The notes beneath the pieces were generated by a model, which saw only the letters and a list, made by a program, of their open reading frames with translations, was not told where the DNA came from and searched no databases. Shown one piece after another: positions 15,979 through 26,662 of a stretch of 43,692 nucleotides of DNA. Source of the stretch: an uncultured Agathobaculum sp. (GTDB taxonomy: Bacteria > Bacillota > Clostridia > Oscillospirales > Butyricicoccaceae); NCBI RefSeq assembly GCF_944384765.1, contig NZ_CALWUM010000017.1, positions 1 to 43,692 of the forward strand. Reading direction: 5' to 3'. The position numbers were made by a program, and so were the translations under genes. Every line of letters starts with the position of its first letter. Positions within the stretch are counted from its first letter, which is position 1.

Positions 15979-18900
15979 ATGAAAATCGCGGAGAATTGTA
16001 TCAAACACAATGTTATGACCATCCTGCTGTACATTCTGGTCGTGGTGTTCGGCTTTTACTGCTTCCAGTCGCTGCCGCTCGCGCTCATGCCCGAGATGGA
16101 GCTGCCGGTGGCGATCGTCTACTCGACCTATGCCGGCGCAGGACCGGAGGATATCGAGCAGCAGGTGACCGAGCCGCTCGAGGCCGCGTGCGCCAGCCTG
16201 TCCGGGCTGGAGACGCTCACCTCGACCTCGGCGGAAAACATGTCCATGGTCATCGCGCAGTTCGATTATGGCGTGGATCTGGACGAAGTGCTCACCGATA
16301 TGCGTGATAACGTTGATCTGGCGCAGGCGCAGCTGCCCGAGGACGCGACCGATCCGGTCGTCATGTCGATCGACATCGACTCGCTGCCGGTCATCATGGT
16401 GGCCATCCGCGGCAGTGACCTGGCCAGCCTGCAGTCGATTGCGGAGGACGACCTCGCCCCCGCGCTCGAGCGCCTGGATGGCGTGGCGTCGGTGGATATT
16501 TCGGGCGGCTATGAAAACGAGGTGGCGGTTCAGGTGGACGCGGCGCGCCTGCGCGGCTATAACCTGACGCTGACCACGCTCGCCCAGCAGCTGGGCGCGG
16601 ACAACATCGCGATCCCGGGCGGCGACGTGACGAGCGGCTCGCAGACGCTCACCGTGCGCACAGACGGCGAATACCAGTCGGTAGACGATGTGGAAAACGC
16701 GCTGATTTCGCTGCCCGCAGGCGGCACCGTGCGCTTAAACCAGATCGCCGATGTTTCGCTGCAGCCTAAGGATCAGGACGCGGTCGCCAAGGTAAACGGC
16801 GAGGAGTGCCTGCTGCTGTCGGTCAACAAGCAGTCGGGGTCCAACACGGTCGAGATCGCCGAGCGCGCCAAGGCCGAGCTGGACAGCCTGACCGCCGAAA
16901 ACGAGGCGCTCGACTGGGATCTGGTCATGGACCAGTCGGATTACATCAATATGACGGTGGACAACGCCATGTCCAACATCTGGATGGGCGTGCTGTTCGC
17001 GGCGATCGTGCTGATCGTGTTCCTGCGCGACATTGGCGCAACGGTCGCGATTTCGGTTGCGATGCCGTGCTGTATCCTGTTCACCTTCCTGATCATGTAT
17101 GCGCTTGACATCACGCTCAACATGATGTCGCTCGGCGGTATTGCGCTGGGCGTCGGCATGATCGTGGATAACTCGATTGTCGTGCTTGAAAACATCTTCC
17201 ATTACCGGTCGGATGGCTATAACCGCTGGGACTCCTGTGTGCTGGGCACCAAGGAGGTCGTGTTGTCGGTTACCGCATCCACGCTGACGACCGTGGCCGT
17301 ATTCCTGCCGATCGGCCTGTCCGGCGGTATGACCGGCATGATCTTCCGGGAGTTCTGCATCACGATTGTGGCGCTGCTGTCCTCGTCGCTTATTATTTCG
17401 CTCACGCTCGTGCCGCTGCTGTGCTACATTTTGCTCGACCGCGGCGGCGTGCATCAGATCTCCGCGAGCGACCCGGGCGTGAAAGAGCGCATGATCGCGG
17501 ACAAACCGCTCATGCGTTGGTATAAAAAGACGCTGAAGCAGTTCATCACCCACCGGTGGATCGGCATTGTGGTCACAGTGGTGATCTGCGTGGTTTCGGC
17601 GGCGAGCATCGCGCTGGCCGGCAGCGAGCTGCTGCCCGAGATGGATGAAGGGCAGATCAGCGTTTCGGTCAGCATGCCGAGCGGTTCGACCATGGAGGAT
17701 ACCGCGGCCATTCAGGACCGCATTGTCGCCATCGCCGAGCAGACCATCCCCGAGATGGAGCAGGTGTATTACAGCACCGGCAGCTCAACCTCGGTGATGA
17801 GCTCGACATCGGGCGCGAGCGTGACCATTTCCCTGGTCGATCTGGAGGAGCGCGACCGCTCATCCAATGAGATCGCCAGCCAGCTGCGCCGCGACCTGTC
17901 CAACATTGCGGGCTGTGAGCTGACCGTGTCGGCGAGCAGTATGTCGATCAGCGAAGGCTCGGATATCAGCCTGCAGCTGTCTGGCGAGGACTATGACCTG
18001 CTCGCGGATACAGCGGACGATCTGGCATCCAGGATCGCAGAACTGCCGGACGCGGTCAATGTGGAATCCTCTGCGGGCGATCAGGTGCCGCGCGTTGCGG
18101 TCAAGATTAACCGCGAGAACGCCGCTCAGTTCGGCCTGAACGCCTCGACCATCGGCGCGCTTGTGCGCGGCGAGCTGACCGGCTCGACCGCGACCACGCT
18201 GCGCATGAACGGCGAGGAATATGATGTGACGATCTCGGGCGATGAGACGCTCACGCAGGATATCGATTCGCTGAAATCACTCCAGTTGCCCTCGGCGACC
18301 GGCGGCACCGTGCCGCTGTCCATGGTAGCGGATGTATACACCGAGCTTTCCCCGCAGTCGATCACGCGAATCGACCAGTATGAGACCGTCACCATCACAG
18401 GCGAGTCCGAGTCGGGCGACGTGGCAGGCATCACGGCATCGCTCGATGCGTTGCTGGCTGATTACCAGCTGCCCGAGGGCGTTGAGCTGTCGGACGGTGA
18501 GACCACGACGTCGAGCATTGAGGAGACCACAAGCTCGCTGATGACCGCGCTGATGGTTGCCATTCTGCTGGTTTACTTTATCCTTGCCAGCCAGTTCAAC
18601 TCGTTTGTGCTGCCGATTGCGATTATGCTCATCCTGCCGATCGGCCTGCTGGGCTCGATGATGCTGCTCTGGCCGACCGGCAACAAGATCTCGATGGTCG
18701 CGCTGCTCGCGGTTATCATCCTGGCGGGCACGGTGGTCAACTCGTCCATCGTGCTGGTGGACTACACCCTGCAGCGCCGGGAGCGCGGTGAGGATAAGGA
18801 TACCGCTATCCTCAACGCCTGTCCGCGCCGTGTGCGCCCGGTGCTTATGACCGCGCTGACCACCATCCTCGGTCTGGTGCCGATGGTGTTCTCGGGCGGC

Positions 18901-19095
18901 GAGGGTTCGGAAATGATGCGCCCGATGGGCGTTGTCATGATGACCGGCATGGTGATTTCGACCATCGCTACGCTGTTTATCACGCCGGTGTACTATTCGA
19001 TCACGGACAGCGCGGTCGAGCGGGTCAAAAAGGTGTTCAATCGCCCGAAAAAACAGCATCGGTGGATGGATAAGCTGAAAAAGAAGGACAAATGA
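15979..19095 (+). CDS. RND family efflux transporter, permease subunit (AcrB/HAE type)
   Basis: A 1038-residue proton-driven pump of full RND length, with twelve expected membrane helices and two large external domains. It opens with MKIAENCIKHNVMTILLYILVVVFG and PLALMPEMELPVAIVYSTYAGA. The TM4 motif reads GVGMIVDNSIVVLENIF: the first of the two AcrB relay aspartates is kept, the second is asparagine, a variant common in HAE-2-type pumps. TM10 region: ILAGTVVNSSIVLVDYTLQRRERGE, followed by MTALTTILGLVPMVFS. The ribosome site GGGGAGG lies inside the end of the adaptor gene. Substrate unknown. Confidence 0.92.
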   Translation: MKIAENCIKHNVMTILLYILVVVFGFYCFQSLPLALMPEMELPVAIVYSTYAGAGPEDIEQQVTEPLEAACASLSGLETLTSTSAENMSMVIAQFDYGVDLDEVLTDMRDNVDLAQAQLPEDATDPVVMSIDIDSLPVIMVAIRGSDLASLQSIAEDDLAPALERLDGVASVDISGGYENEVAVQVDAARLRGYNLTLTTLAQQLGADNIAIPGGDVTSGSQTLTVRTDGEYQSVDDVENALISLPAGGTVRLNQIADVSLQPKDQDAVAKVNGEECLLLSVNKQSGSNTVEIAERAKAELDSLTAENEALDWDLVMDQSDYINMTVDNAMSNIWMGVLFAAIVLIVFLRDIGATVAISVAMPCCILFTFLIMYALDITLNMMSLGGIALGVGMIVDNSIVVLENIFHYRSDGYNRWDSCVLGTKEVVLSVTASTLTTVAVFLPIGLSGGMTGMIFREFCITIVALLSSSLIISLTLVPLLCYILLDRGGVHQISASDPGVKERMIADKPLMRWYKKTLKQFITHRWIGIVVTVVICVVSAASIALAGSELLPEMDEGQISVSVSMPSGSTMEDTAAIQDRIVAIAEQTIPEMEQVYYSTGSSTSVMSSTSGASVTISLVDLEERDRSSNEIASQLRRDLSNIAGCELTVSASSMSISEGSDISLQLSGEDYDLLADTADDLASRIAELPDAVNVESSAGDQVPRVAVKINRENAAQFGLNASTIGALVRGELTGSTATTLRMNGEEYDVTISGDETLTQDIDSLKSLQLPSATGGTVPLSMVADVYTELSPQSITRIDQYETVTITGESESGDVAGITASLDALLADYQLPEGVELSDGETTTSSIEETTSSLMTALMVAILLVYFILASQFNSFVLPIAIMLILPIGLLGSMMLLWPTGNKISMVALLAVIILAGTVVNSSIVLVDYTLQRRERGEDKDTAILNACPRRVRPVLMTALTTILGLVPMVFSGGEGSEMMRPMGVVMMTGMVISTIATLFITPVYYSITDSAVERVKKVFNRPKKQHRWMDKLKKKDK

Positions 19096-19146
19096 GCGGA
19101 CTTGCGAGAAAAATCGACTGAAATTTCAAAATCCTTCCGGTATGAT

Positions 19147-19179
19147 AAAGGCGGCGGCGCAGCAATGCGCGCCGCCTTT
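19147..19179 (+). terminator. terminator after the RND operon
   Basis: AAAGGCGGCGGCGC (19147-19160) pairs, with one bulge, with GCGCGCCGCCTTT (19167-19179). A-T pairs at the base but no long T-tract. Confidence 0.6.
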
Positions 19180-19208
19180 GCATATTCCAAAGGAAGGGAC
19201 GGGACGCG

Positions 19209-19823
19209 ATGGGACGGAGGGCCGTATTGGCGGCGCTGTGCGCAGTTTTGCTTACCGGCTGCGCGGCGCAGACGGCCGCACAGGCACCGGACAGCAGCGA
19301 AACGGTTGCAGCGCAGCCGCCTGCGGCGCGGCAGCTGACCGTATCGGAGGCGGAGCAGCGCGCGCTTGCGCCTTTGCGCGCGGGGTGCACCGCCGCGCTG
19401 ACCGACGAGCAGCTTTCGGTCTGCGCAGCGGACGGCACTTCCCGCGGCTATTATGTGTTTGCAATCAGCCGCGCGGATGGTTCGGCTGCGGGCAAGGCGG
19501 CCGTGGACTGCATGACCGGGCAGGTATATCACTACCTGGGTGACGGTGTGCTCGAGCCATACACTTCTTTTCTGCTGTACGATGGGGACAGGGCCGGACA
19601 GGATTGGCCCGGCGTGTATGCGGACGAGAACGGCCGTACGCTTACATTGGTTTTGCAGGAGGACGGCAGCCTGTCCTACACCTTTTCGGACGGCACAGCG
19701 GGCACAGCAGTGGTTACCGGCGATACCGCGGCATCGGCGGATGGGACACTGACCTTTCTGCTCGAGCAGGGGATTGTCACAGCTGCGGGCGGCAGCGTGA
19801 CCGGCAATTATATTGCACAGTGA
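19209..19823 (+). CDS. hypothetical lipoprotein
   Basis: A 204-residue protein with a lipoprotein signal peptide (lipobox LLTGCAAQ, C18), a proline- and alanine-rich linker and a mature part of unknown family. The part AGKAAVDCMTGQVYHYLGDG resembles PepSY-like or lysozyme-inhibitor-like small beta folds only loosely. The C-terminal half has repeated short strands (LTLVLQEDGSLSYTFSDGTAG). AGGAAGGG precedes the ATG. It stands alone between two terminators. No function is assigned. Confidence 0.65.
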   Translation: MGRRAVLAALCAVLLTGCAAQTAAQAPDSSETVAAQPPAARQLTVSEAEQRALAPLRAGCTAALTDEQLSVCAADGTSRGYYVFAISRADGSAAGKAAVDCMTGQVYHYLGDGVLEPYTSFLLYDGDRAGQDWPGVYADENGRTLTLVLQEDGSLSYTFSDGTAGTAVVTGDTAASADGTLTFLLEQGIVTAAGGSVTGNYIAQ

Positions 19824-19831
19824 GGCAGGCA

Positions 19832-19862
19832 AAAGCCGCGGGGCATATCGCCCCGCGGCTTT
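19832..19862. terminator. bidirectional terminator between convergent genes
   Basis: AAAGCCGCGGGGC (19832-19844) pairs perfectly with 19850-19862 around a 5-base loop; it serves the lipoprotein gene and the opposing M23 gene. Confidence 0.85.
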
Positions 19863-19869
19863 GCTGCGC

Positions 19870-20619
19870 TTATTCGATCTCGCTTTCGCCCAACAGCTCG
19901 AGCACATCGACCGCCGTGCCCGCCCGCGCGGTCTCGACATGCAGGTGGGTGCCGAGTGCAGCCTCCGCGTCAATGGTCTCCGCGACCGCGCCGAGCGCCT
20001 CGCCCGCTGTGACTGCCTGCCCCGCGACCACGCGCACATCGGTCAGCCCGCGGTAGGTGGAGGTCAGGTCGGCGTCGTGCGACAGGGTGACGCAGGTGCC
20101 GTACAGTCCGTCCTCAAATACCTCCTGCACCGTGCCGTCGGTCAGAGCGAGCACGGTCTCGCCCGCCTCGGCGGCGAAGTCCGTGCCTGTGTGCACGCGC
20201 CAGTCGCCAAAGGTCGGCTGAAACAGCAGCTCATCACCCGAAAACGGCGTGATCACCGCGCCTGAGACCGGGCGGACATAGATCGGCGCGGAGACCGTTA
20301 CCGTGGGCGTGGGTTCAGCCGGGGCGGCGGTCTCTGCGGGTGCGGTCTCCTGCGCATCCGTGTCTGTCTCAGCCGCCGCAGCGGCGTCTGCTTCGGCGGT
20401 CTCCTCCTCGCTGAGGACCGGCGTATCCTCGCGCAGGTCAGGCTGCCCGGCCGGGGTCACAATGGGCGTTTCGGCTTGCAGGCCTGCGGTGTCGTCCCGC
20501 TCCGCGCTAGTCCACAGCACATAGGCGGATACCGCGATAATCAGGCAGCAAATGGTTAGGATGGTGTAAAAGCCGCGCGTGGAGAGCACTGCGGTGTGTT
20601 TGGAATTGTATTGTTTCAT
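19870..20619 (-). CDS. M23 family metallopeptidase, SpoIIQ-like
   Basis: A 249-residue bitopic membrane protein: a short N-terminal tail, one membrane segment (FYTILTICCLIIAVSAYVLW, about residues 17-36), a long acidic and alanine/threonine-rich linker, and a C-terminal LytM domain. The zinc ligands look intact: HTGTD (first H and D, near residue 142) and HLH (near residue 225). This architecture matches SpoIIQ of clostridia, which faces the engulfing membranes during sporulation and partners SpoIIIAH. A vegetative cell-wall endopeptidase is the alternative. GGAGG precedes the ATG. No sigma-F-type promoter could be recognised with confidence. Confidence 0.75.
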   Translation of the reverse strand: MKQYNSKHTAVLSTRGFYTILTICCLIIAVSAYVLWTSAERDDTAGLQAETPIVTPAGQPDLREDTPVLSEEETAEADAAAAAETDTDAQETAPAETAAPAEPTPTVTVSAPIYVRPVSGAVITPFSGDELLFQPTFGDWRVHTGTDFAAEAGETVLALTDGTVQEVFEDGLYGTCVTLSHDADLTSTYRGLTDVRVVAGQAVTAGEALGAVAETIDAEAALGTHLHVETARAGTAVDVLELLGESEIE

Positions 20620-20752
20620 ATCCCTTTACCTCCGTTGTCCCCAGTATGGACAGGAAAAACGGAAAATATACAGGCGACTGGGGAAAACCGGCGCGGCGCC
20701 GGCGGGAAAATAATAGATGCCTTGTTTTTCTGCGGCAGGGCGGCGCCATCGG

Positions 20753-20781
20753 TTGACAAATACCGAGGAAAACGCTATGCT
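20753..20781 (+). promoter_or_regulatory. promoter of the glycogen debranching gene
   Basis: A consensus TTGACA (20753-20758), a 17-base spacer and TATGCT (20776-20781), 40 bases before the chosen ATG. Confidence 0.8.
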
Positions 20782-20821
20782 TGAAACAGAGCTGTTCTGT
20801 TTGAAGAAAAGAGGAATGTGT

Positions 20822-22921
20822 ATGTCCAGTCAAAAAATCATATTCCCGACCGAGGCCAACCGCAGGCTGCATGCGACCGAGGAGATCGAGGGTTACGCGG
20901 TGCGTCCCGGCCTGTTTCTGGTCAACGGCACAACGGTCGTGCCCGGCGGTGTGAGCTTCACCATCCACTCGATCGGCGCGACCAGCTGTGAACTGTGCCT
21001 GTTTCACCGCACCGAGCAGCACCCGTATGCCGTACTGCCGTTCCCCGACCGTTTCCGCATCGGCAACACCTGGTCGATGATCGTATTCGGGCTGGATATC
21101 ACGCAGTTTGAATATGCCTACCGCATGGATGGGCCGTATGACCCGGCGCGTGGCCTGCTGTTTGACAAGACCAAATATCTGCTCGACCCGTACGCCCGTG
21201 CGGTGACCGGCCAGAGCCGCTGGGGTGAGCGCCCGTCCGCGGACACGGCCTACCACGCGCGCGTGGTGGAGGATGTGTTCGACTGGGCGGATTTCACAGA
21301 TATCCACATCCCGTTTCAGGATATGGTGATCTACGAGCTGCATGTGCGCGGCTTCACCCAGCACCCTTCCTCGGGCGTGGACCATCCGGGTACATTCGCC
21401 GGCCTGATGGAAAAGCTGCCCTATCTGAAAAAGCTGGGGATCAACACGATCGAGCTCATGCCGGTGTTTGAATTTGATGAGCTGGCAGACGAGCGCGTGG
21501 TGAACGGCGAGCATCTGCTCAACTACTGGGGATACAATACAGTCTGCTATTTTGCACCCAACACGGGCTATGCGGCCGCAATCGAGTTCAACCGTGAGGG
21601 TACCGAGCTCAAGACCCTGATCCGCACCTGCAACGCCAACGGCATCGAGGTCATTCTGGATGTGGTGTTCAACCACACGGCTGAGGGCAATGAGGACGGC
21701 CCGTTTTTCTGCTTCAAGGGCATGGACAACAACGTCTATTATATGCTCACGCCGGACGGCAAGTATTATAACTTCTCGGGCGTGGGCAACACGCTCAACT
21801 GCAACCATCCCATGGTGCGCCAGTTTATTCTGGACTGCCTGCGCTACTGGGTGGTGGAATACCGTGTCGATGGGTTCCGCTTTGATCTGGCGAGCATCCT
21901 CGGCCGCGATGAGGACGGCGGCCCGCTCTCCGAACCGCCGCTGCTCGAAAGCCTGGCGTTCGACCCGATTCTCGGCCGCGTCAAGCTGATCGCGGAGGCG
22001 TGGGATGCGGGCGGCATGTATCAGGTCGGCTCGTTTCCCTCCTGGAACCGCTGGGCCGAGTGGAACGGCAAATACCGCGACGATCTGCGCCGCTTCCTCA
22101 AGGGGGACGACCGGCTCGCAGAGGCGGCCGTACAGCGTATCTGCGGCTCGCCCGACCTGTATCCGCCCGACCAGCGCGAGAACGCTTCGGTCAATTTCCT
22201 GACCTGCCACGACGGGTTTACGCTTTATGATCTGTATGCATATAACGAAAAACACAACGAGCGCAACGGATGGGACAACACGGACGGCGCCAATGACAAC
22301 AACAGCTGGAACTGCGGCGCAGAAGGCGAGACCGACGATCCGGTGATCAACGATCTGCGCAGCCGCCTGCGCAAAAACGCGTTTGCGGTGCTGCTGTGCA
22401 GCCGCGGCGCGGCGATGTTTCCGGCGGGAGACGAGTTCTGCAACACGCAGTTTGGCAACAACAACCCCTACTGCCAGGACAATGAGATCTCCTGGCTGGA
22501 TTGGAGCCGTTTGGACGAGCATCAGGATCAGTTTGAGTTCGTGCGCCGCATGATCGCGCTACGGCACGCGCATCCGGTGCTGCGCAGCGCCAATGCACCG
22601 GCGGCCTGCGGCTGGCCGGATGTGTCGCTGCACAACGGCAAGGCGTGGGACAGCTGGATGGACGGCGAGACCCGTCAGATCGGCGTGCTGTTTGCCGGGC
22701 GCAATGCGGACGATACGGACGACGATCTGGTGCTGCTGGTGATCAATGCGCACTGGGAGCCGCATACGCAGCAGGCGCCCACACCGCCGACGGGCAAGCG
22801 CTGGCGGCTGGTGATGCACACGTTTTGCACGCAGCCTTTTGCGCCGGATACACCGTTTGACGGCACGCAGTTTGTGATCGGGCCGCGGTCGGTCGCGATT
22901 TTGATTGCGGAGAACGGATAA
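20822..22921 (+). CDS. glgX: glycogen debranching enzyme (GlgX/isoamylase-type, GH13)
   Basis: A 699-residue GH13 enzyme that cleaves alpha-1,6 branches of glycogen or related glucans. The N-terminal CBM48-like domain (FTIHSIGATSCELCLF) is followed by the TIM barrel. Catalytic motifs are present: VVFNHTAEG, the nucleophile aspartate in VDGFRFDLAS (near residue 350), the acid/base glutamate in LIAEAWD (near 390) and the third aspartate in TCHDGFTL (near 461). A C-terminal beta domain ends the protein. ATG 20822 is chosen for GAGGAATGTGT upstream; ATG 20816 is too close to the site. No other glg gene is in the window. Confidence 0.9.
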   Translation: MSSQKIIFPTEANRRLHATEEIEGYAVRPGLFLVNGTTVVPGGVSFTIHSIGATSCELCLFHRTEQHPYAVLPFPDRFRIGNTWSMIVFGLDITQFEYAYRMDGPYDPARGLLFDKTKYLLDPYARAVTGQSRWGERPSADTAYHARVVEDVFDWADFTDIHIPFQDMVIYELHVRGFTQHPSSGVDHPGTFAGLMEKLPYLKKLGINTIELMPVFEFDELADERVVNGEHLLNYWGYNTVCYFAPNTGYAAAIEFNREGTELKTLIRTCNANGIEVILDVVFNHTAEGNEDGPFFCFKGMDNNVYYMLTPDGKYYNFSGVGNTLNCNHPMVRQFILDCLRYWVVEYRVDGFRFDLASILGRDEDGGPLSEPPLLESLAFDPILGRVKLIAEAWDAGGMYQVGSFPSWNRWAEWNGKYRDDLRRFLKGDDRLAEAAVQRICGSPDLYPPDQRENASVNFLTCHDGFTLYDLYAYNEKHNERNGWDNTDGANDNNSWNCGAEGETDDPVINDLRSRLRKNAFAVLLCSRGAAMFPAGDEFCNTQFGNNNPYCQDNEISWLDWSRLDEHQDQFEFVRRMIALRHAHPVLRSANAPAACGWPDVSLHNGKAWDSWMDGETRQIGVLFAGRNADDTDDDLVLLVINAHWEPHTQQAPTPPTGKRWRLVMHTFCTQPFAPDTPFDGTQFVIGPRSVAILIAENG

Positions 22922-22944
22922 GGCAGACAGATTGGAAAACAAAA

Positions 22945-22969
22945 AGCCACAGGACAATGTCCTGTGGCT
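22945..22969. terminator. bidirectional terminator between glgX and etfA
   Basis: AGCCACAGGACA (22945-22956) pairs with TGTCCTGTGGCT (22958-22969), with CTTTTT on the plus side and TTTTTGTTTT on the minus side. Between it and etfA (22980-23109) I see nothing else, apart from an AGGAGG at about 23062 with no gene. Confidence 0.85.
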
Positions 22970-23109
22970 CTTTTTGTTGATAGGATCACACGCTGGCCGG
23001 GGTGCGCCGTTCCCGCCGGAACAGCAGCGGGAAAAATACGGGTGCTCCAAAGCCCGTCGAATAGGAGGTATAGCGATCGCCCGACGGATAAACGTGCGAG
23101 AAAAGCCGC

Positions 23110-24225
23110 TTACTTGGAAGCCTTGGCAGCGCGGATCGCGTCGATCATCATCGGAACAACCTTGAACAGGTCGCCGCAGATGCCGTAGTCCGCTACGTCG
23201 AAGATCGGCGCAGAATCGGACTTGTTGACCGCTACGATGCACTCGGAATCCTGCATGCCAGCCTTATGCTGGATCGCACCGGAGATGCCCAGTGCAACAT
23301 ACAGCTTCGGATGTACGGTCTTGCCGGTCTGGCCTACCTGATGGTCAGCGGTCAGCCAGCCGGAGTCGATCGCTGCACGGCTGCCGCCGACAACGCCGCC
23401 GAACTCAGCTGCCAGCTCTTCCGCCAGCTTGATGCCGGTCTCAACATCCTTGGAGATGCCGCGGCCGACGGAAACGACAACGTCAGCGCCGGTCAGGTCG
23501 ACCAGCTCCTTCGCCTCCTTGACAACCTCGAGCACCTTGGTCTCGATGTCGTCCGCGGTCAGCGCGATGTCGAGCTTCTCGATCTGGACAGCGTTTGCCT
23601 TTGCCTCATTGTATTCGCCCTTCTTCAGAACGCCCGGACGGACGGTCGCCATCTGCGGACGGAAACGCGGGCAGATGATGGTCGCCATCAGGTGGCCGCC
23701 GAATGCCGGACGGGTCATCTTCAGGTTGCGGTCTGCGCGGTCGAGCGCGTCGATCTGCGCCTCCGGCAGGGTGGATGCTTCCTTGAGGAATGCAGCGTAC
23801 TTCTCAACGTCAACGTCGAGGTGCGTGCAGTCCGCGGTCAGGCCGGTGTGCAGACGGGCTGCGCAGCGCGGGCCCAGGTCGCGGCCGATGTTGGTCGCCG
23901 CGATCAGCAGGATCTCCGGCTTCTTGGCGATAACCGTATCGCAGATCACCTTCGCGTAAGCGTCGGTGGTGTAAGTCTCGAGCAGGTCGTCCTCAGCAAC
24001 CAGGACCTTGTCCGCGCCGTAAGCGCCCAGCTCCTTGGCCATCGCGTCGCCTACGCCCTTGCCGCCCAGCAGCAGGCCGCAGACCTCGGTGCCCATGTCG
24101 TCCGCCAGCTTGCGCGCCTCGCTGATCAGCTCCAGCACGGTCGGCTGCAGCTTGCCCTGACGCTGCTCACAAAATACCCATACGCCGCTGAAATCGGCGA
24201 GGTTGGTGTTATTGAAATCAGCCAT
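23110..24225 (-). CDS. etfA: electron transfer flavoprotein alpha subunit
   Basis: A 371-residue Etf alpha subunit. The C-terminal FAD domain has [28 protein letters not shown] and [12 protein letters not shown], all conserved. With EtfB and butyryl-CoA dehydrogenase it should form the bifurcating complex that uses NADH to reduce crotonyl-CoA and ferredoxin together. It lies 19 bases after etfB and ends the operon. The start site AAAGGGGAATTC is weaker than those of its neighbours. Confidence 0.95.
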   Translation of the reverse strand: MADFNNTNLADFSGVWVFCEQRQGKLQPTVLELISEARKLADDMGTEVCGLLLGGKGVGDAMAKELGAYGADKVLVAEDDLLETYTTDAYAKVICDTVIAKKPEILLIAATNIGRDLGPRCAARLHTGLTADCTHLDVDVEKYAAFLKEASTLPEAQIDALDRADRNLKMTRPAFGGHLMATIICPRFRPQMATVRPGVLKKGEYNEAKANAVQIEKLDIALTADDIETKVLEVVKEAKELVDLTGADVVVSVGRGISKDVETGIKLAEELAAEFGGVVGGSRAAIDSGWLTADHQVGQTGKTVHPKLYVALGISGAIQHKAGMQDSECIVAVNKSDSAPIFDVADYGICGDLFKVVPMMIDAIRAAKASK

Positions 24226-24244
24226 TGTAGAATTCCCCTTTCAA

Positions 24245-25045
24245 TCAGATGATGTGCTTCTTCTGAAGCTCGCCGACCAGCTCTTCACAGGTGGACTTGT
24301 CTGCGCCTTCGAGCATACGGCCCTGGCCCTTCTGCGGGGGCGTGAAGGACTTGAAGATGTTGGTGGGAGAACCCTTCAGGCCGATGGTAGCGGGATCGAT
24401 CAGCGGATCGTCCTTGAGTGCGTTGTAGTCGAATACCTCAACCGGCTTTGCGTAGCAGCCCATGATGCCCTTGATGGACATATAGCGCGGTACGTTCAGC
24501 TCCTTGATGCAGGTGATCAGGCAGGGGGTCTTGGTCTGGATGGTCATATAGCCGTCCTCGAGCATACGCTTCACGGTGACGGTGTTGCCTTCCTTCTGGA
24601 TATCAGCCGCGTAGGAAATCTGCGGGATGCCCAGCTTCTCAGCGATCTGGGAGCCGACCTGCGCGGTATCGCCGTCGATTGCCTGACGGCCGCAGAATAC
24701 GATGTCGTCGTCCTCGATGCCGATCTTCTTGATCGCAGCGGCGAGGATCTGGGAGGTAGCGAAGGTATCCGAACCGCCGAACTCACGGCCGGAAACCAGA
24801 ACAGCCTCGTCAGCGCCCATTGCGAGCAGCTCACGCAGCATGCCTTCTGCCGGGGGAGGACCCATGGAAACGACGATGACCTTGCAGCCGGTCGCGTCCT
24901 TGAGCTTGAGCGCGGCTTCGACAGCGTTCTTGTCGTCAGGGTTGATGATGGTAGCCATAGAAGCACGGTTGAGGGTGCCGTCGGGATTGACCGCAACCTT
25001 GCCGGAGGTATCCGGAACCTGCTTTACACAAACGATAGCTTTCAT
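24245..25045 (-). CDS. etfB: electron transfer flavoprotein beta subunit
   Basis: A 266-residue Etf beta subunit: opening MKAIVCVKQVPDTSGKV, nucleotide-binding segments VIVVSMGPP and FCGRQAIDGDTAQVG, and the C-terminal recognition region LKGSPTNIFKSFTPP. It pairs with EtfA and carries the NADH-facing flavin in bifurcating enzymes. AGGAGG is nine bases before the ATG, and the gene starts 21 bases after bcd. Confidence 0.95.
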   Translation of the reverse strand: MKAIVCVKQVPDTSGKVAVNPDGTLNRASMATIINPDDKNAVEAALKLKDATGCKVIVVSMGPPPAEGMLRELLAMGADEAVLVSGREFGGSDTFATSQILAAAIKKIGIEDDDIVFCGRQAIDGDTAQVGSQIAEKLGIPQISYAADIQKEGNTVTVKRMLEDGYMTIQTKTPCLITCIKELNVPRYMSIKGIMGCYAKPVEVFDYNALKDDPLIDPATIGLKGSPTNIFKSFTPPQKGQGRMLEGADKSTCEELVGELQKKHII

Positions 25046-25066
25046 GTTCAGTTTTCCTCCTATATC

Positions 25067-26209
<1,143 letters not shown>

Positions 26210-26397
26210 GTTCAAGTCTCCTTTTTATAGGTAATTTATTGCCGATGCCGACGGAGAGCCGGCCTTCTGCCATGAAAAAGCAGCCGCCTTGCGCGGCCTG
26301 AAATCGTGCAGCCGCCGCCCACGCAAGAGGAACGCGAGATGAGCGGATTTCGGTTGCATTTTGCATATATTTTTGTTATTTTTTGTTTACATCTATC

Positions 26398-26426
26398 AAT
26401 ATACCATACGGAAATTGATGCGTCAA
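26398..26426 (-). promoter_or_regulatory. promoter of bcd-etfB-etfA
   Basis: On the minus strand TTGACG (26426-26421), a 17-base spacer and TATATT (26403-26398). The leader to bcd is about 180 bases and GC-rich near the gene; no known riboswitch is recognised in it. A half-site TTGTTA nearby is not a full Rex operator. Confidence 0.8.
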
Positions 26427-26597
26427 CCGTAAAAATGAACGGAATAAAACAATAAATTTGTTCAAAAATCATGATTGATTGGGCACTTTTATTGGGGGTG
26501 GTTGTGCGTTTTGTCAAAATGCCGAAAAATCGGGGCGTGAACTGGTAAACTTGCCCATGAAAGCGCAAAATTGCACACAGGATCTAACATAAAACAA

Positions 26598-26625
26598 AGG
26601 AGGGCCCCCGGTAGGGGTCCCTCCT
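26598..26625 (-). terminator. terminator of the GH25 gene
   Basis: A 12-base arm (26598-26609) pairs, with one mismatch, with 26614-26625. On the minus strand it is followed by TTTGTTTT. Confidence 0.75.
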
Positions 26626-26662
26626 GATATTGATTTGCAGCCGGCCGGGTTTGGTCCGCGGT

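Noticed and set aside
20507..22522. Long minus-strand frame (671 codons) opposite glgX
   Set aside because: The catalytic motifs of GlgX are on the other strand; the minus frame has no recognisable domain or start site.
26360..26400. Rex-type redox operator upstream of bcd
   Set aside because: Only one half-site (TTGTTA) is present; the second half does not match TAACAA at the right spacing.
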